Below are positions 36,497 to 45,113 of a DNA stretch of 64,000 bases, piece after piece. The stretch's first letter is position 1. Each line of letters begins with the position of its first letter. This stretch comes from Bacteroidia bacterium (lineage in GTDB: Bacteria > Bacteroidota > Bacteroidia > J057). Where the stretch lies: positions 2,796,623 to 2,860,622 of the forward strand of contig JAWKNO010000001.1 in assembly GCA_041391665.1 (NCBI GenBank), read 5' to 3'. A program made the translations under genes and the position numbers. The notes below the pieces were generated by a model that was not told where the DNA came from, ran no database searches, and saw nothing but the letters and a program-made list of their open reading frames with translations.

Positions 36497-37768
36497 ATGA
36501 AAACAATAAATAAATATATAGCCATAGTGCTTGTGGGCAGCAGCATTTTTACTGCTTGCCAATCAGAAAAAACAGTTGAAGAAGAACACGAAGAAGAAAC
36601 AATCGCTAACCAGGTTGAAATTACTTCCTCACAGTATGAACATGTGGGGATTCAAATGGGAACGTTTGAAAACAAAAACTTGAAAAATGTTATAAAGGCA
36701 AACGGTCATTTAGAAGTACCCCCTCAGTATCAGGCAAGTGTTTCTTCTTTTATGGGTGGAGTAGTAAAATCCATTCATGTAATTGAAAGTGATTTTGTAG
36801 AAAAAGGAGCTGTTTTGGCCACTTTAGAACATCAAGACTTTCTCAAATTACAGGAAGAATATCTTAAAACTAAAGGTAACCTGGTATTCGTTGAACAGGA
36901 ATATGCACGGCAAAAAGAGTTGTATGAGGAAAATGTAAGTTCAGGGAAAGTTTTTCAACAAACCCAAGCTAATTACAACGCTGAAAAGGCAAAGTTCAGT
37001 TCGCTGCAAAACCAACTTAGATTATTGCATATTTCTACCGATGAACTCGAAAACGGTCAAATCAAAAACGCTATATCCATTCTCGCTCCTATTAGCGGAT
37101 ATGTCGGCCATGTGCGAATACGAATTGGAGAATACGTAGAGCCAAGTAAGCAACTTTTTGAGATTATTGACAACAGGCATATCCATGTTGACCTGTTGGT
37201 ATATGAAAAAGACTTGTTCAAAGTTAATATCGGGCAAAAAGTCAGTTTTATTATGACCAACCAAGGTAGCGAGCAAATTGAAGGAGAAGTTTTTGGAGTT
37301 GCCAAAGCATTTGAAAATGAGACAAAATCACTTGCTGTACATGCTGAAATCAAAAACAATGAAAAGCTCGGCTTAGTACAAGGCATGTATGTCAATGCCC
37401 TTATAGCGGTAGGTGAACAAACGGTTAAAGCCATACCCGTTGAAGCTGTTGTTCGTTCAGGAGGCAGTGAATACATTTTTATTCAAGTTGAAGGAGAAGA
37501 AGACGGGAAAGCGAATAATGATGAAGATGAGAAGGAACAGATTGAGGAAGACAATGATGAAGACGAGACCAGTATGGAAGAATCCGAGGAAAATGAGGAA
37601 GAATTAACTTTTCGTATGGTAGAAGTAAAAACAGGAATTTCAGAATTAGGCTATATAGAAGTAGTTCCTATTGAAGACCTTGAAAATGACGTTAAGGTTG
37701 TTGTCAAAGGAGCCTTCTACCTGTTATCACAACTTAAAAATGCCGAAGGTGGAGACGATGATGATTAA
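36497..37768 (+). CDS. RND periplasmic adaptor lipoprotein with acidic insert (CzcB-like)
   Basis: The 423-residue product has a lipobox IFTAC (Cys21). Adaptor domains follow, with a coiled hairpin around residues 110-180. An acidic stretch of Asp/Glu at about 333-372 lies before the final barrel part. It links the CzcA-TolC fusion into a tripartite pump. The acidic insert may hold divalent cations, unlike the Cys/Met-rich modules of the Cu adaptor, which supports Zn/Cd/Co specificity for this block. Confidence 0.92.
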   Translation: MKTINKYIAIVLVGSSIFTACQSEKTVEEEHEEETIANQVEITSSQYEHVGIQMGTFENKNLKNVIKANGHLEVPPQYQASVSSFMGGVVKSIHVIESDFVEKGAVLATLEHQDFLKLQEEYLKTKGNLVFVEQEYARQKELYEENVSSGKVFQQTQANYNAEKAKFSSLQNQLRLLHISTDELENGQIKNAISILAPISGYVGHVRIRIGEYVEPSKQLFEIIDNRHIHVDLLVYEKDLFKVNIGQKVSFIMTNQGSEQIEGEVFGVAKAFENETKSLAVHAEIKNNEKLGLVQGMYVNALIAVGEQTVKAIPVEAVVRSGGSEYIFIQVEGEEDGKANNDEDEKEQIEEDNDEDETSMEESEENEEELTFRMVEVKTGISELGYIEVVPIEDLENDVKVVVKGAFYLLSQLKNAEGGDDDD

Positions 37769-37809
37769 TTGACCGTATCAAACTATTTATTCACTAAAAC
37801 AAACAGAAA

Positions 37810-38199
37810 ATGGATTATTATTTTAAAACAACATTGAACAACATAACTTTTGATAGAGCCATCGAAAGAATTATAGAGGAATTAAAGACAGAAGGATTTG
37901 GCGTATTAACAGAAATAGACATCAAAGCCACCTTAAAGGAAAAATTGGATGTTGACTTCTATAATTACAGAATCTTGGGAGCTTGCAATCCTCCATTTGC
38001 TTATAAGGCACTGCAAGCAGAGGACAAAATCGGTACAATGTTGCCCTGCAATGTTATTGTTCAGGAAAGAGAACCAGGAATCATCGAAGTGTCAGCAGTA
38101 GATCCTGTTGCTTCCATGATGGCAATCGAAAATGAAGCATTGGGAGAGGTAGCTGTTCAGGTCAGAGATAAATTGAAAAAGGTAATTGAGCAACTATAA
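37810..38199 (+). CDS. DUF302 domain protein
   Basis: The 129-residue product has the DUF302 core in FDRAIERIIEELKTEGFGVL and YRILGACNPPFAYKALQAE, then MLPCNVIVQE. It appears cytosolic, since no signal is seen. DUF302 proteins turn up in sulphur and metal operons; the Cys residues near ACNPP and LPCN may bind a ligand. It starts an operon of four small genes that ends in a P-type ATPase. Confidence 0.87.
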   Translation: MDYYFKTTLNNITFDRAIERIIEELKTEGFGVLTEIDIKATLKEKLDVDFYNYRILGACNPPFAYKALQAEDKIGTMLPCNVIVQEREPGIIEVSAVDPVASMMAIENEALGEVAVQVRDKLKKVIEQL

Positions 38200-38209
38200 G
38201 ATAAAAGCC

Positions 38210-38428
38210 ATGAAAAAACTGCAACAACTCACCAAGGAAATTAACGAACTGACGTTAAAAATTGAGCAGGAATATCCAGAGGTTTATAGGTATCTGGATG
38301 AGAATCCAATTACAATCACATCATATCAGCATCCTGAGTTGACTGTAAAAACTTTCTCGGATTATCTGGATAGCTTAAAAGGCTTACTCCAAAGCCATAT
38401 TGAAACGCATAAAAATAGTGAAACATGA
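38210..38428 (+). CDS. Small helical protein of unknown function
   Basis: The product is 72 residues from the ATG at 38210. It is rich in Lys, Glu and Leu, with an EINELTLKIEQEYPEVYRYL helix and a YQHPELTVKTFSDYL segment. There is no signal or metal motif. It lies 10 bp after DUF302 and overlaps the acyl carrier protein start by 4 bp. Placement between those two suggests an acyl- or metal-related partner, but nothing more can be said. Confidence 0.72.
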   Translation: MKKLQQLTKEINELTLKIEQEYPEVYRYLDENPITITSYQHPELTVKTFSDYLDSLKGLLQSHIETHKNSET

Positions 38429-38667
38429 ATGATTTTACAGAAAGATTTAACAAGCTTCTGATTGACAAGCTCGGTGTCAGTCAGGAGGATATTCAACCGG
38501 AAGCAAAATTTACCGATGATCTGGGGGCTGATTCTTTGGATATGGTAGAACTCATTATGGAGTTTGAAAGTGAGTTTAATGTTTCCATTCCTGATGATGA
38601 TACCGAACAGATACATACGGTAAGTGATGCCGAAACTTATTTAATGGAAAAAATAAACAATGATTAA
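38425..38667 (+). CDS. Acyl carrier protein
   Basis: The 80-residue product has the phosphopantetheine site GADSLDMVELIMEFE with Ser in DSLD, and the acidic helical surface typical of ACPs. It is free-standing, not fused to a synthase, and not next to any fatty-acid gene. It overlaps genes on both sides (4 and 8 bp), so it is an integral member of a metal-export operon. It might carry an acyl group for a membrane or envelope change, or serve as a regulator. Confidence 0.93.
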   Translation: MNDFTERFNKLLIDKLGVSQEDIQPEAKFTDDLGADSLDMVELIMEFESEFNVSIPDDDTEQIHTVSDAETYLMEKINND

Positions 38668-39283
38668 CCTACTTGCAGGAAGCATATTATTGAGCATCAT
38701 TCATGCTGCCATTCCAAACCACTGGATACCAGTGGTAATGATTGGCAGGTCAGAAAAATGGAGCAAAAAAGAACTGATTGGAGTAACAGCTATCACCAGT
38801 TTTTCCCACACTTTAAGTACTATATTGCTTGGTATTGTGATTGGCATTATTGGATATAGGTTATCCAATACTTATCATCTCATTACAGATGTTGTTGCTC
38901 CATTAGTATTGGTACTTATGGGCTTGATTTACTTTTCAATATCGCTCAAACATAACGATCATGAACACCTTCCATCACAAGAAAGGCTAAAGAATAAATC
39001 TAAACCGGCTATCATCGCTACGCTGGCATTGAGTATGTTCCTCTCACCTTGCCTAGAAATTGAAGCCTACTATTTTGTTGCTGGAACACATGGACAGATG
39101 GCTGTTTGGTTGCTATCAGCAGTTTATCTTGTGGTAACAGTTGCCGGAAGCATTCTGCTTGTTGTTTTGGCTAATAAGAGCATCGAAAAGTTCAAATGGC
39201 ATTTTCTGGAACACCATGAAAAAAAGATAACTGGAATAGTGTTGATAGCATTGGGCTTGTTATCGTATTTCTTTAAACATTAA
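38660..39283 (+). CDS. NicO-like membrane transporter (putative)
   Basis: The 207-residue product has six or so hydrophobic helices. A motif IIHAAIPNHWIP resembles the H-x5-H of nickel/cobalt exporters, and SFSHTLSTILLG resembles the second His motif of that group. A cytosolic His loop HNDHEHLPS follows. It overlaps the acyl carrier protein by 8 bp and precedes the P-type ATPase by 6 bp. A Ni/Co or Zn exporter is likely, but the family call is based on motif resemblance only. Confidence 0.55.
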   Translation: MINLLAGSILLSIIHAAIPNHWIPVVMIGRSEKWSKKELIGVTAITSFSHTLSTILLGIVIGIIGYRLSNTYHLITDVVAPLVLVLMGLIYFSISLKHNDHEHLPSQERLKNKSKPAIIATLALSMFLSPCLEIEAYYFVAGTHGQMAVWLLSAVYLVVTVAGSILLVVLANKSIEKFKWHFLEHHEKKITGIVLIALGLLSYFFKH

Positions 39284-39289
39284 AATATT

Positions 39290-41212
39290 ATGAGTAAAAG
39301 TTGTTGTAACGAAGTACTAAATAGTGAGCAGGGAAAAACTTCCTGGCTCGATAAATACCGTCCCTATTTTCCGGCAGTTTTCAGTTTTGCGCTGCTGGCA
39401 ACTGGTATTATTGTGGAACAGATTAGCCCTGAAATATTTAAAACCGAATTGCAGCTATTGGTCTATGGTATAGCCTACTATGCCGTAGGGAAACCTGTTG
39501 TGTGGAAAGCGTTGAAAAAACTATTTACGGCAGATATATTCAATGAGTTTTTCCTAATGAGTTTAGCAACTATTGGTGCATTTGCCATTGGAGAATATGC
39601 CGAAGGCGTAGCCGTTATGCTATTTTATACCGTAGGTGAATTGTTTCAGGAAGCAGCCGTTAACAAAGCCAAACGCTCCATCGAATCCCTGCTTAAATTA
39701 CAGGTAGAAGAAGTAACGGTTTTAAGTAATGGGAAAACAGAGATTAAGCATCCGAAGGAAGTGGAGATCGGGCAAGTGATACAAGTGAAATCTGGTGAAA
39801 AAGTAGCATTGGATGGAGAGCTGCTTACCGAACATGCAGCTTTTAATACCGCAGCACTTACCGGTGAATCAGTACCTGACGACAAGAAAAGAGGCGATAG
39901 TGTTTTAGCTGGCATGGTCAACCTGAATACACTGGTAGAAATAAAAATTACAAGTAAATATGAAGACACCAAACTGTCCAAAATTCTGAAACTGGTACAA
40001 GAAGCTACAGGCAGAAAAGCAAAAACTCAGCGATTCATTACCAGCTTTGCTAAAGTCTATACACCCATTGTGGTGTTCCTGGCAGTAGCATTAACCTTTT
40101 TGCCTTACTTTTTTACAGATACTTATGTCTTCAACGATTGGCTGTACCGGGCACTCATCTTCCTGGTTATATCCTGCCCCTGTGCATTGGTGGTATCTAT
40201 TCCACTCGGATACTTTGGCGGTATCGGTGCAGCATCTAAAAACGGTATCTTGTTCAAAGGCTCCAATTACCTTGACCAGGTAACCAAAGTAGATACCGTA
40301 GTGATGGATAAAACCGGAACCCTCACCAAAGGAATCTTTGAAGTACAAAAGGTGGTTTCAGAAGAATTCGATGAAAAGGAATTTGTAAAAATGGTAGCAG
40401 CTCTGGAAGTAAACTCCACTCATCCCATAGCACAAGCCATTGTCGAATATGCAGGAGAGGCCTATAAGGAAGTTTCTGTTACGGGGGTTGAAGAAATATC
40501 TGGGCATGGGTTAAAGGGGAAAGTGAACAACAACGAAATCCTTGCAGGTAACAGCAAATTGCTCGACAAGTTTAATGTAACCTACGACAAGCAATTAAAT
40601 AACCTGACCGACACAATGGTTTTGGTGGCTATTGATGGCAAGTATGCCGGATACATTACTATTGCAGACACCCTGAAAGAGGATGCAGAAGCAGCTATCA
40701 AGGCCCTGCATGAAGCCAACATAAAAGAGGTAATCATGCTTTCGGGTGATAAGCAGGTAGTGGTGGATAAAATTGCAGGTCAACTGGGATTGGATAAAGC
40801 CTTTGGAGGATTGTTGCCCGAAGACAAAGTGAAAGAGGTAGAACGACTGAAAAGTGAAGGCCGTTTGGTCGCTTTTATTGGCGATGGCGTAAATGATGCT
40901 CCCGTTATTACCGTTGCCGATGTAGGAATGGCAATGGGGGGATTGGGAAGCGATGCAGCCATTGAAACAGCCGATGTCGTGATTCAAACCGATCATCCTT
41001 CTAAAATTGCTACTGCTATCAAAATAGGTAAAGCAACCAAACGTATTGTGTGGCAAAATATAGGACTGGCCTTTGGCGTGAAGCTGATTGTTCTGGTATT
41101 GGGAGCTGGCGGATTGGCAACTATGTGGGAGGCTGTTTTTGCTGATGTGGGAGTGGCACTTTTAGCAATATTCAATGCAATTCGGATACAGAAAATGAAT
41201 TTCAATAAATAA
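39290..41212 (+). CDS. Zn/Cd/Pb-type P1B ATPase without HMA domain
   Basis: The 640-residue product has CPC in SCPCALVVSIPLGYFGG (near 296), DKTGTLT (near 340) and GDGVND (near 530). There is no N-terminal HMA, only KSCC at the start, which may act as a minimal metal site. The CPCALVVSIPLGYFGG pattern and the TM helix after it fit ZntA/CadA-type divalent exporters rather than CopA. It ends one base away from the convergent gene of the next region, so it closes the metal island. Confidence 0.9.
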   Translation: MSKSCCNEVLNSEQGKTSWLDKYRPYFPAVFSFALLATGIIVEQISPEIFKTELQLLVYGIAYYAVGKPVVWKALKKLFTADIFNEFFLMSLATIGAFAIGEYAEGVAVMLFYTVGELFQEAAVNKAKRSIESLLKLQVEEVTVLSNGKTEIKHPKEVEIGQVIQVKSGEKVALDGELLTEHAAFNTAALTGESVPDDKKRGDSVLAGMVNLNTLVEIKITSKYEDTKLSKILKLVQEATGRKAKTQRFITSFAKVYTPIVVFLAVALTFLPYFFTDTYVFNDWLYRALIFLVISCPCALVVSIPLGYFGGIGAASKNGILFKGSNYLDQVTKVDTVVMDKTGTLTKGIFEVQKVVSEEFDEKEFVKMVAALEVNSTHPIAQAIVEYAGEAYKEVSVTGVEEISGHGLKGKVNNNEILAGNSKLLDKFNVTYDKQLNNLTDTMVLVAIDGKYAGYITIADTLKEDAEAAIKALHEANIKEVIMLSGDKQVVVDKIAGQLGLDKAFGGLLPEDKVKEVERLKSEGRLVAFIGDGVNDAPVITVADVGMAMGGLGSDAAIETADVVIQTDHPSKIATAIKIGKATKRIVWQNIGLAFGVKLIVLVLGAGGLATMWEAVFADVGVALLAIFNAIRIQKMNFNK

Positions 41213-41213
41213 T

Positions 41214-41390
41214 TCAATTTGACAAATAAGCTTTCACCGCCTCCTTCAATTCAACATTACCTGTTGGTGAATCGAGGTCGGAAAAATGAAAAATTACAAA
41301 CGGTTGGGCTTGATCGTCTTTTTGGTAGCGGACACCAATCATTTTTTGACCGTTGTTTTCCTGAATGGATAATTTTAGTATTTCAATCAT
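41214..41390 (-). CDS. Small protein at the end of the particle-like cluster
   Basis: The product is 58 residues from ATG 41390 (MIEILKLSIQENNG). Its sequence looks like a small alpha/beta fold with ending ELKEAVKAYLSN. There is no membrane segment and no recognised family. It is the last gene of the 27-gene operon-like cluster and lies 10 bp downstream of a phage-like beta protein. It may be a late accessory factor. It ends one base from the P-type ATPase stop on the other strand. Confidence 0.6.
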   Translation of the reverse strand: MIEILKLSIQENNGQKMIGVRYQKDDQAQPFVIFHFSDLDSPTGNVELKEAVKAYLSN

Positions 41391-41400
41391 AGTAGTTCGT

Positions 41401-41868
41401 TTAATAGACTTCCGGTACACCTCCCGATAAGAGGGCTTTTACAGTTCCTAATATGGCATTGGGTTTTGATTCTAATGCTTTGGCAAAAGTGCCCGGCCAG
41501 GAAGATGATGAAGCATAGCCTCTTCCATGAACATCACCGGTATAAATGTTGTCGCCAATATTTACAGGGAAAACAGTCATTTTTATATCCGCAATACCTG
41601 ATGTTTGGATGGTTACCAATTGACCAATTCCACCGCCAGTTTTCACTACTCCAATAACATCTTCGCTGTAATACAAATTGGTTGTTGTTACCGATAAAGG
41701 ATTATTTTTCTCAATGATTACCACATCACCGGGTTCTAAAATTTGAGCTGAACGGTTGGTTAATTGAATTTCACCACCTCCAGTTCCACCTCCCGGATCT
41801 GTTCCACCAGTTTCCTCAATGATGGTTTGACTTGCCTTTACAAAGCGTTGTTTATTGATATACCTCAT
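41401..41868 (-). CDS. Phage-type beta-rich particle protein
   Basis: The 155-residue product has a Gly/Thr-rich linker (GGTDPGGGTGGGE) followed by a beta domain with LEPGDVVIIEKNNP, TGGGIGQLVTIQTSG and a YTGDVHGRGYASSSSW loop. This organisation resembles phage capsid-decoration or head-fibre type proteins, which exchange position-dependent loops. It overlaps the preceding gene by 4 bp. I do not know a name; function is inferred from form and neighbours. Confidence 0.55.
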   Translation of the reverse strand: MRYINKQRFVKASQTIIEETGGTDPGGGTGGGEIQLTNRSAQILEPGDVVIIEKNNPLSVTTTNLYYSEDVIGVVKTGGGIGQLVTIQTSGIADIKMTVFPVNIGDNIYTGDVHGRGYASSSSWPGTFAKALESKPNAILGTVKALLSGGVPEVY

Positions 41869-42299
41869 GTGTTATTTGGAGATTGATAATATTGCACTCT
41901 TATAACATGGCTTTTCCCTGTCTCAATTCCGATAACTCGAAAGCTTTCCAAATTCCATCGACCGGTAATTTCGTAAAGGTCATTGTCGCCTAAAGCAATA
42001 CCTGAATTTGCACTTGGATCGCTACCGTTTTCTTTGAAACGAATCACTTTTGATTTATCTGTTACACTTGCATCTGCTTCAATGGAAATAGTTGCAGAAA
42101 TTGCATTTTCAGGAATGGTTAATTGAGCTACCTCCGTATCTGTAACCGCCAAGTCTTCATAACCTTGCTCAGTTTCAGGAATGGTTAGTCTTCCGTTTTC
42201 ACCACTTTGAATCAGTATTAACTCTTCCAAATAATCCAACATGGAAGAGGCATTGCCATTTCGATAGGCGTTTTTATGTACTCTGGTTGCTTCGCTCAT
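41865..42299 (-). CDS. Phage-type beta-sandwich structural protein
   Basis: The 144-residue product has an N-terminal helix, then LTIPENAISATISIEADAS, KVIRFKENGSDPSANSG and FRVIGIETGKSHVIRVQYYQ. The pattern (values plus [R]-x-[D/E]-[NG]-x-[DG]P.A..G plus terminal YY) is one I associate with small virion-associated proteins in many phages. It has no membrane segment. Start and stop overlap neighbours by 1-4 bp. It is probably a surface or spike-base component. Confidence 0.6.
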   Translation of the reverse strand: MSEATRVHKNAYRNGNASSMLDYLEELILIQSGENGRLTIPETEQGYEDLAVTDTEVAQLTIPENAISATISIEADASVTDKSKVIRFKENGSDPSANSGIALGDNDLYEITGRWNLESFRVIGIETGKSHVIRVQYYQSPNNT

Positions 42300-42835
42300 T
42301 ATGCTAGGTTTGCTAAGTTTTGTTGTTCAGTCCAAAGCTGTGCAATGGATTTACCACCTCGGTCGTAAAAATGTGGACGGTCTTTAAAAGAAGTCCATCG
42401 ACCTCCCCAGGAAAGACCAACACTTTCACCAATAACTCCAAGGGTATTCCATACCGATTCAGGCACTTTGTAATTCGCTCGTCCATCCACAATAGGAACA
42501 ATATCTATTGCTACTCCTACATTGTGATCCGACTGTCCGCATTTGGCATTGGTAACAATTCCTCCGGGAGCTGTTCGTCCTTGTGCATAGAGTTTGTTTT
42601 GCTCTTCACAATCACGATAGGCACTGGTTACTTTTAGTGGGATGCCTGCCTTTTGAGCTTTGATAAGAAACTTCTCGACCTTCTTTCTTACTTCAGGTCG
42701 AAGTTGACGGAGCTTTAACTTGGTTTGAATATCCAATTTCTTGTAAAGCCAACGACTTGCAATAGCAATACCAATGACACCCACAAGGATACCAACCCCC
42801 ATAAAGACTACCTTTTTATCTACCTGAACTGCCAT
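42299..42835 (-). CDS. Membrane-anchored M15-family peptidoglycan peptidase (VanY/endolysin-like)
   Basis: The 178-residue product has a TM helix at about 9-30 (VVFMGVGILVGVIGIAIASR), followed by a peptidase domain. Motifs are VTSAYRDCEEQNKLYAQGR, SDHNVGVAIDIVP (zinc ligands His104 and Asp111) and DRPHFY (His155). M15 enzymes cut L-Ala-D-Glu or D-Ala-D-Ala links. The anchor is unusual for an endolysin and would keep the enzyme on a membrane surface. It is one of two wall hydrolases in the cluster. Confidence 0.9.
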   Translation of the reverse strand: MAVQVDKKVVFMGVGILVGVIGIAIASRWLYKKLDIQTKLKLRQLRPEVRKKVEKFLIKAQKAGIPLKVTSAYRDCEEQNKLYAQGRTAPGGIVTNAKCGQSDHNVGVAIDIVPIVDGRANYKVPESVWNTLGVIGESVGLSWGGRWTSFKDRPHFYDRGGKSIAQLWTEQQNLANLA

Positions 42836-42838
42836 AGA

Positions 42839-42988
42839 CTATGCTTGTTTTTGACAACTACAACCACCGCTTTCACCGCTTTGGCATTTGCAGCTCTTTT
42901 TCATTCTCAATAGATTGATTGAAATGTTTGCAATGGACAATACCATAAATGTTGCAAACAAGATGTTCATTGTTTTATTTTCCTTCAT
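42839..42988 (-). CDS. Cysteine-tailed 49-residue membrane protein
   Basis: Reverse translation from the ATG at 42988 gives MKENKTMNILFATFMVLSIA then a short helix end, and a tail MKKSCKCQSGESGGCSCQ with four Cys residues. It lies 7 bp after the coiled-coil gene and 3 bp before the peptidase gene, so it fills the gap perfectly. The TM-plus-tail form matches its neighbours. The Cys tail could form disulphides or bind metal. Confidence 0.6.
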   Translation of the reverse strand: MKENKTMNILFATFMVLSIANISINLLRMKKSCKCQSGESGGCSCQKQA

Positions 42989-42995
42989 GACGTAC

Positions 42996-43331
42996 TTATT
43001 TTATGCGTTTTAGCTCGTTAATTAATTCCTTATTCTGTTTTTCCATGTGAACCACTTTTTTCTCCAAATCTTGGATGCGTTTGCGTTGGTTCTCTATTAC
43101 TTTTTGTAATGCTTCTGTATGTTCCTCCGATTCTTTGATTCTCTTTTCTAACATTTGCGACCACTGTATCCAATTTGCAACAATCTGATTTTCTGCCTGT
43201 GCATGCAGGTTAATAGCCTCTGCTAACTTCACTTTCTTGTCGGTACGTAGGCGAATAAGGATTTCAAGCAGCTTCCAAAACCCGGTAGCTCCTAAAATCA
43301 GCGTAATTATTTTCCATAGTTCCATATTCAT
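42996..43331 (-). CDS. Membrane-associated coiled-coil protein
   Basis: The 111-residue product has a short hydrophobic segment at the N-terminus (WKIITLILGATGFWKLLEIL), followed by a Lys/Glu/Gln-rich helix of about 70 residues with heptad-like spacing (EHTEALQKVIENQRKRIQDL). It may form a rod or a spacer from membrane to outer structure. It sits right after the fibre-repeat protein, as a chaperone or anchor for a spike might. Confidence 0.7.
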   Translation of the reverse strand: MNMELWKIITLILGATGFWKLLEILIRLRTDKKVKLAEAINLHAQAENQIVANWIQWSQMLEKRIKESEEHTEALQKVIENQRKRIQDLEKKVVHMEKQNKELINELKRIK

Positions 43332-43334
43332 CGT

Positions 43335-44675
43335 TTAAGCAGGTGAAGTAGCATCGTATTCGATTGGGTATTTGGCGATATAGGGATGAATATTGAATAA
43401 CAATTCATCGTTCGGATCTATAAAATTTCCAAATATTGATACCCTTCCATTACCATCAATGTTGTAAAAGAAAGTTTCACCTTGATTACTAGTTAAAGTC
43501 CCTGATAAAGCTCCAGTTGGACTGTTGTTAGGCTTTGGGAAATTCATTACCCATGCAGCAACAGAACCAGTTCCACCGGTACGTTTTAATCGAATATCTT
43601 TAATCAGTATCATGTTTCCATTTACTACTGAATAGCGATTTCTTCCCGGTGTATGATACATGGTCGTTCCTATCTGTTCAGCCGTGATGGTAAGGAGGGA
43701 TTCCCTATTAAGGTAATTATCCAATCGAGTTTTCAATCTCAATGGCGTAATAGCTCTTTGGTTATCAGCTCCTAAATCCGTCTCTGCCTGAGTAGCAATT
43801 TCGATTAAGCCGATAAGTGTTTCGGTCGCCAGTCTTGAATCCAAAAGTGTTTTCAGTTTCAAAGGGGTAATGGCAGTCAAATCATCTATTCCACCATTCA
43901 CCAAAGCCTGTGAAGCCACTTTGATTATTCCTGCAATAGTTTCGGTTGCTTGCGAAACATTGCTTTGAATCACATTCCATGAAGCTCCAACGCTTGCCTG
44001 ATCACCTCCGGCATTGTCAACTAAACAAACAATTACATCCATTTCCTGAACATCTTCTCCAGCAGCTCCACCAATTTTACCTCCGGCACTTACCGTATAA
44101 GCATCTCCGGCTAAGGCTGCCGGGTAATTAGGATTCGTTGAGCAGTCAATAGTTCCTTTGTTTTCCCAAAGTCCTGTTACCTTATCAGCTACATAGCTTG
44201 CAAGCTTTTGAGGGGTTACAAAAGTTGAGTTACTTGTACCTGCATTGACTTCTTCAATCGTGGCAACTCTCGCTTTTCCTTCAACGGTTTCCGATGCCGT
44301 TTCAATACTCGATTTTAGACCGGCTACTACTTGAAAACAAGTCCCATCAAATAGTAATAAATAATGATTGATGGTTCCCAAATCATCGGCAGCTAAGTCC
44401 ACCAATACACCGTTCACGGCTTTCATTATTGGAACCGCTCCCTTACCATTGATATTGATTGTTGAAACGCCTGAATTACCATGATTAAATTTCACCTGAA
44501 TACTCAATCCTTGTCGGTAGGCATTTTTCAATGCAGGATCTAATTCTAACACATAGTCATCTGTTCCACCAGTTGTAACACCAAAACCACCGAGGCTATT
44601 TTCCACCGGAAAATCACCCACATAGTTTAAATCGTTTAGGTTCACATCACTGCTATATCCACCAATTGCACTCAT
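43335..44675 (-). CDS. Tail-fibre-like receptor-binding protein with repeats
   Basis: The product has 446 residues. Three related repeats of about 40 residues lie at about 126-165, 240-280 and 281-320, each running [AT]SET..G...VAT...V..G......ITP.KL......L, as in phage fibre shafts (ATETIAGIIKVASQ... and LATETLIGLIEIATQ...). The N-terminal part looks like an attachment domain and the C-terminal 100 residues a beta-rich tip. There is no TM helix. It is the probable host-recognition protein of the particle. Confidence 0.75.
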   Translation of the reverse strand: MSAIGGYSSDVNLNDLNYVGDFPVENSLGGFGVTTGGTDDYVLELDPALKNAYRQGLSIQVKFNHGNSGVSTININGKGAVPIMKAVNGVLVDLAADDLGTINHYLLLFDGTCFQVVAGLKSSIETASETVEGKARVATIEEVNAGTSNSTFVTPQKLASYVADKVTGLWENKGTIDCSTNPNYPAALAGDAYTVSAGGKIGGAAGEDVQEMDVIVCLVDNAGGDQASVGASWNVIQSNVSQATETIAGIIKVASQALVNGGIDDLTAITPLKLKTLLDSRLATETLIGLIEIATQAETDLGADNQRAITPLRLKTRLDNYLNRESLLTITAEQIGTTMYHTPGRNRYSVVNGNMILIKDIRLKRTGGTGSVAAWVMNFPKPNNSPTGALSGTLTSNQGETFFYNIDGNGRVSIFGNFIDPNDELLFNIHPYIAKYPIEYDATSPA

Positions 44676-44681
44676 AATTCT

Positions 44682-45113
44682 TTAATTAAGTATGGCTAAG
44701 ATTCCTATGATTCCAATGCTTACTCCAAGCCCGGTTCCTAGGAATATCTTATCTCGTTTATGTCGTTTCACTTCTGTTATTAGATAGCCCAATTGCAGGT
44801 TTACCTCATTGTTCACCTCTTTACTATTGGTAATGATGCTTTGATAGTTGATCGCTTGATTATGGAGCAACTTAATAGTTGAATCCTGCTGCTGAATCAA
44901 AGAATCTTGCAAAGCCAGTTGTGTATTTTGCTCAACTGTAATGCTATCCTGATACTTTTTGCCTTCCAGTTCAATAGCAATTACTTTTGCCTGACTTACT
45001 GTAAAGCAGAAAAGTGTATCATTCTGAATGGTGTAAACTGTCGGTTTCAAATTCTGCGAAAAACCGATACAGTTCATCATTATCATAATTACCAATAGCC
45101 CTAATCTTTTCAC
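44682..45113 (-). CDS. Signal-peptide and coiled-coil membrane protein (outer-spanin-like)
   Basis: The 143-residue product has a signal peptide (about 1-19, ending FSQ), a polar beta region, a Gln/Asp-rich coil (ALQDSLIQQQDSTIKLLHNQ), and a C-terminal TM helix (IFLGTGLGVSIGIIGILAIL). Its start lies inside the end of the preceding gene (95-bp overlap), a nested arrangement seen for Rz/Rz1-type spanins. The C-terminal helix is unlike classic o-spanins, so the call is tentative. Confidence 0.6.
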   Translation of the reverse strand: MKRLGLLVIMIMMNCIGFSQNLKPTVYTIQNDTLFCFTVSQAKVIAIELEGKKYQDSITVEQNTQLALQDSLIQQQDSTIKLLHNQAINYQSIITNSKEVNNEVNLQLGYLITEVKRHKRDKIFLGTGLGVSIGIIGILAILN

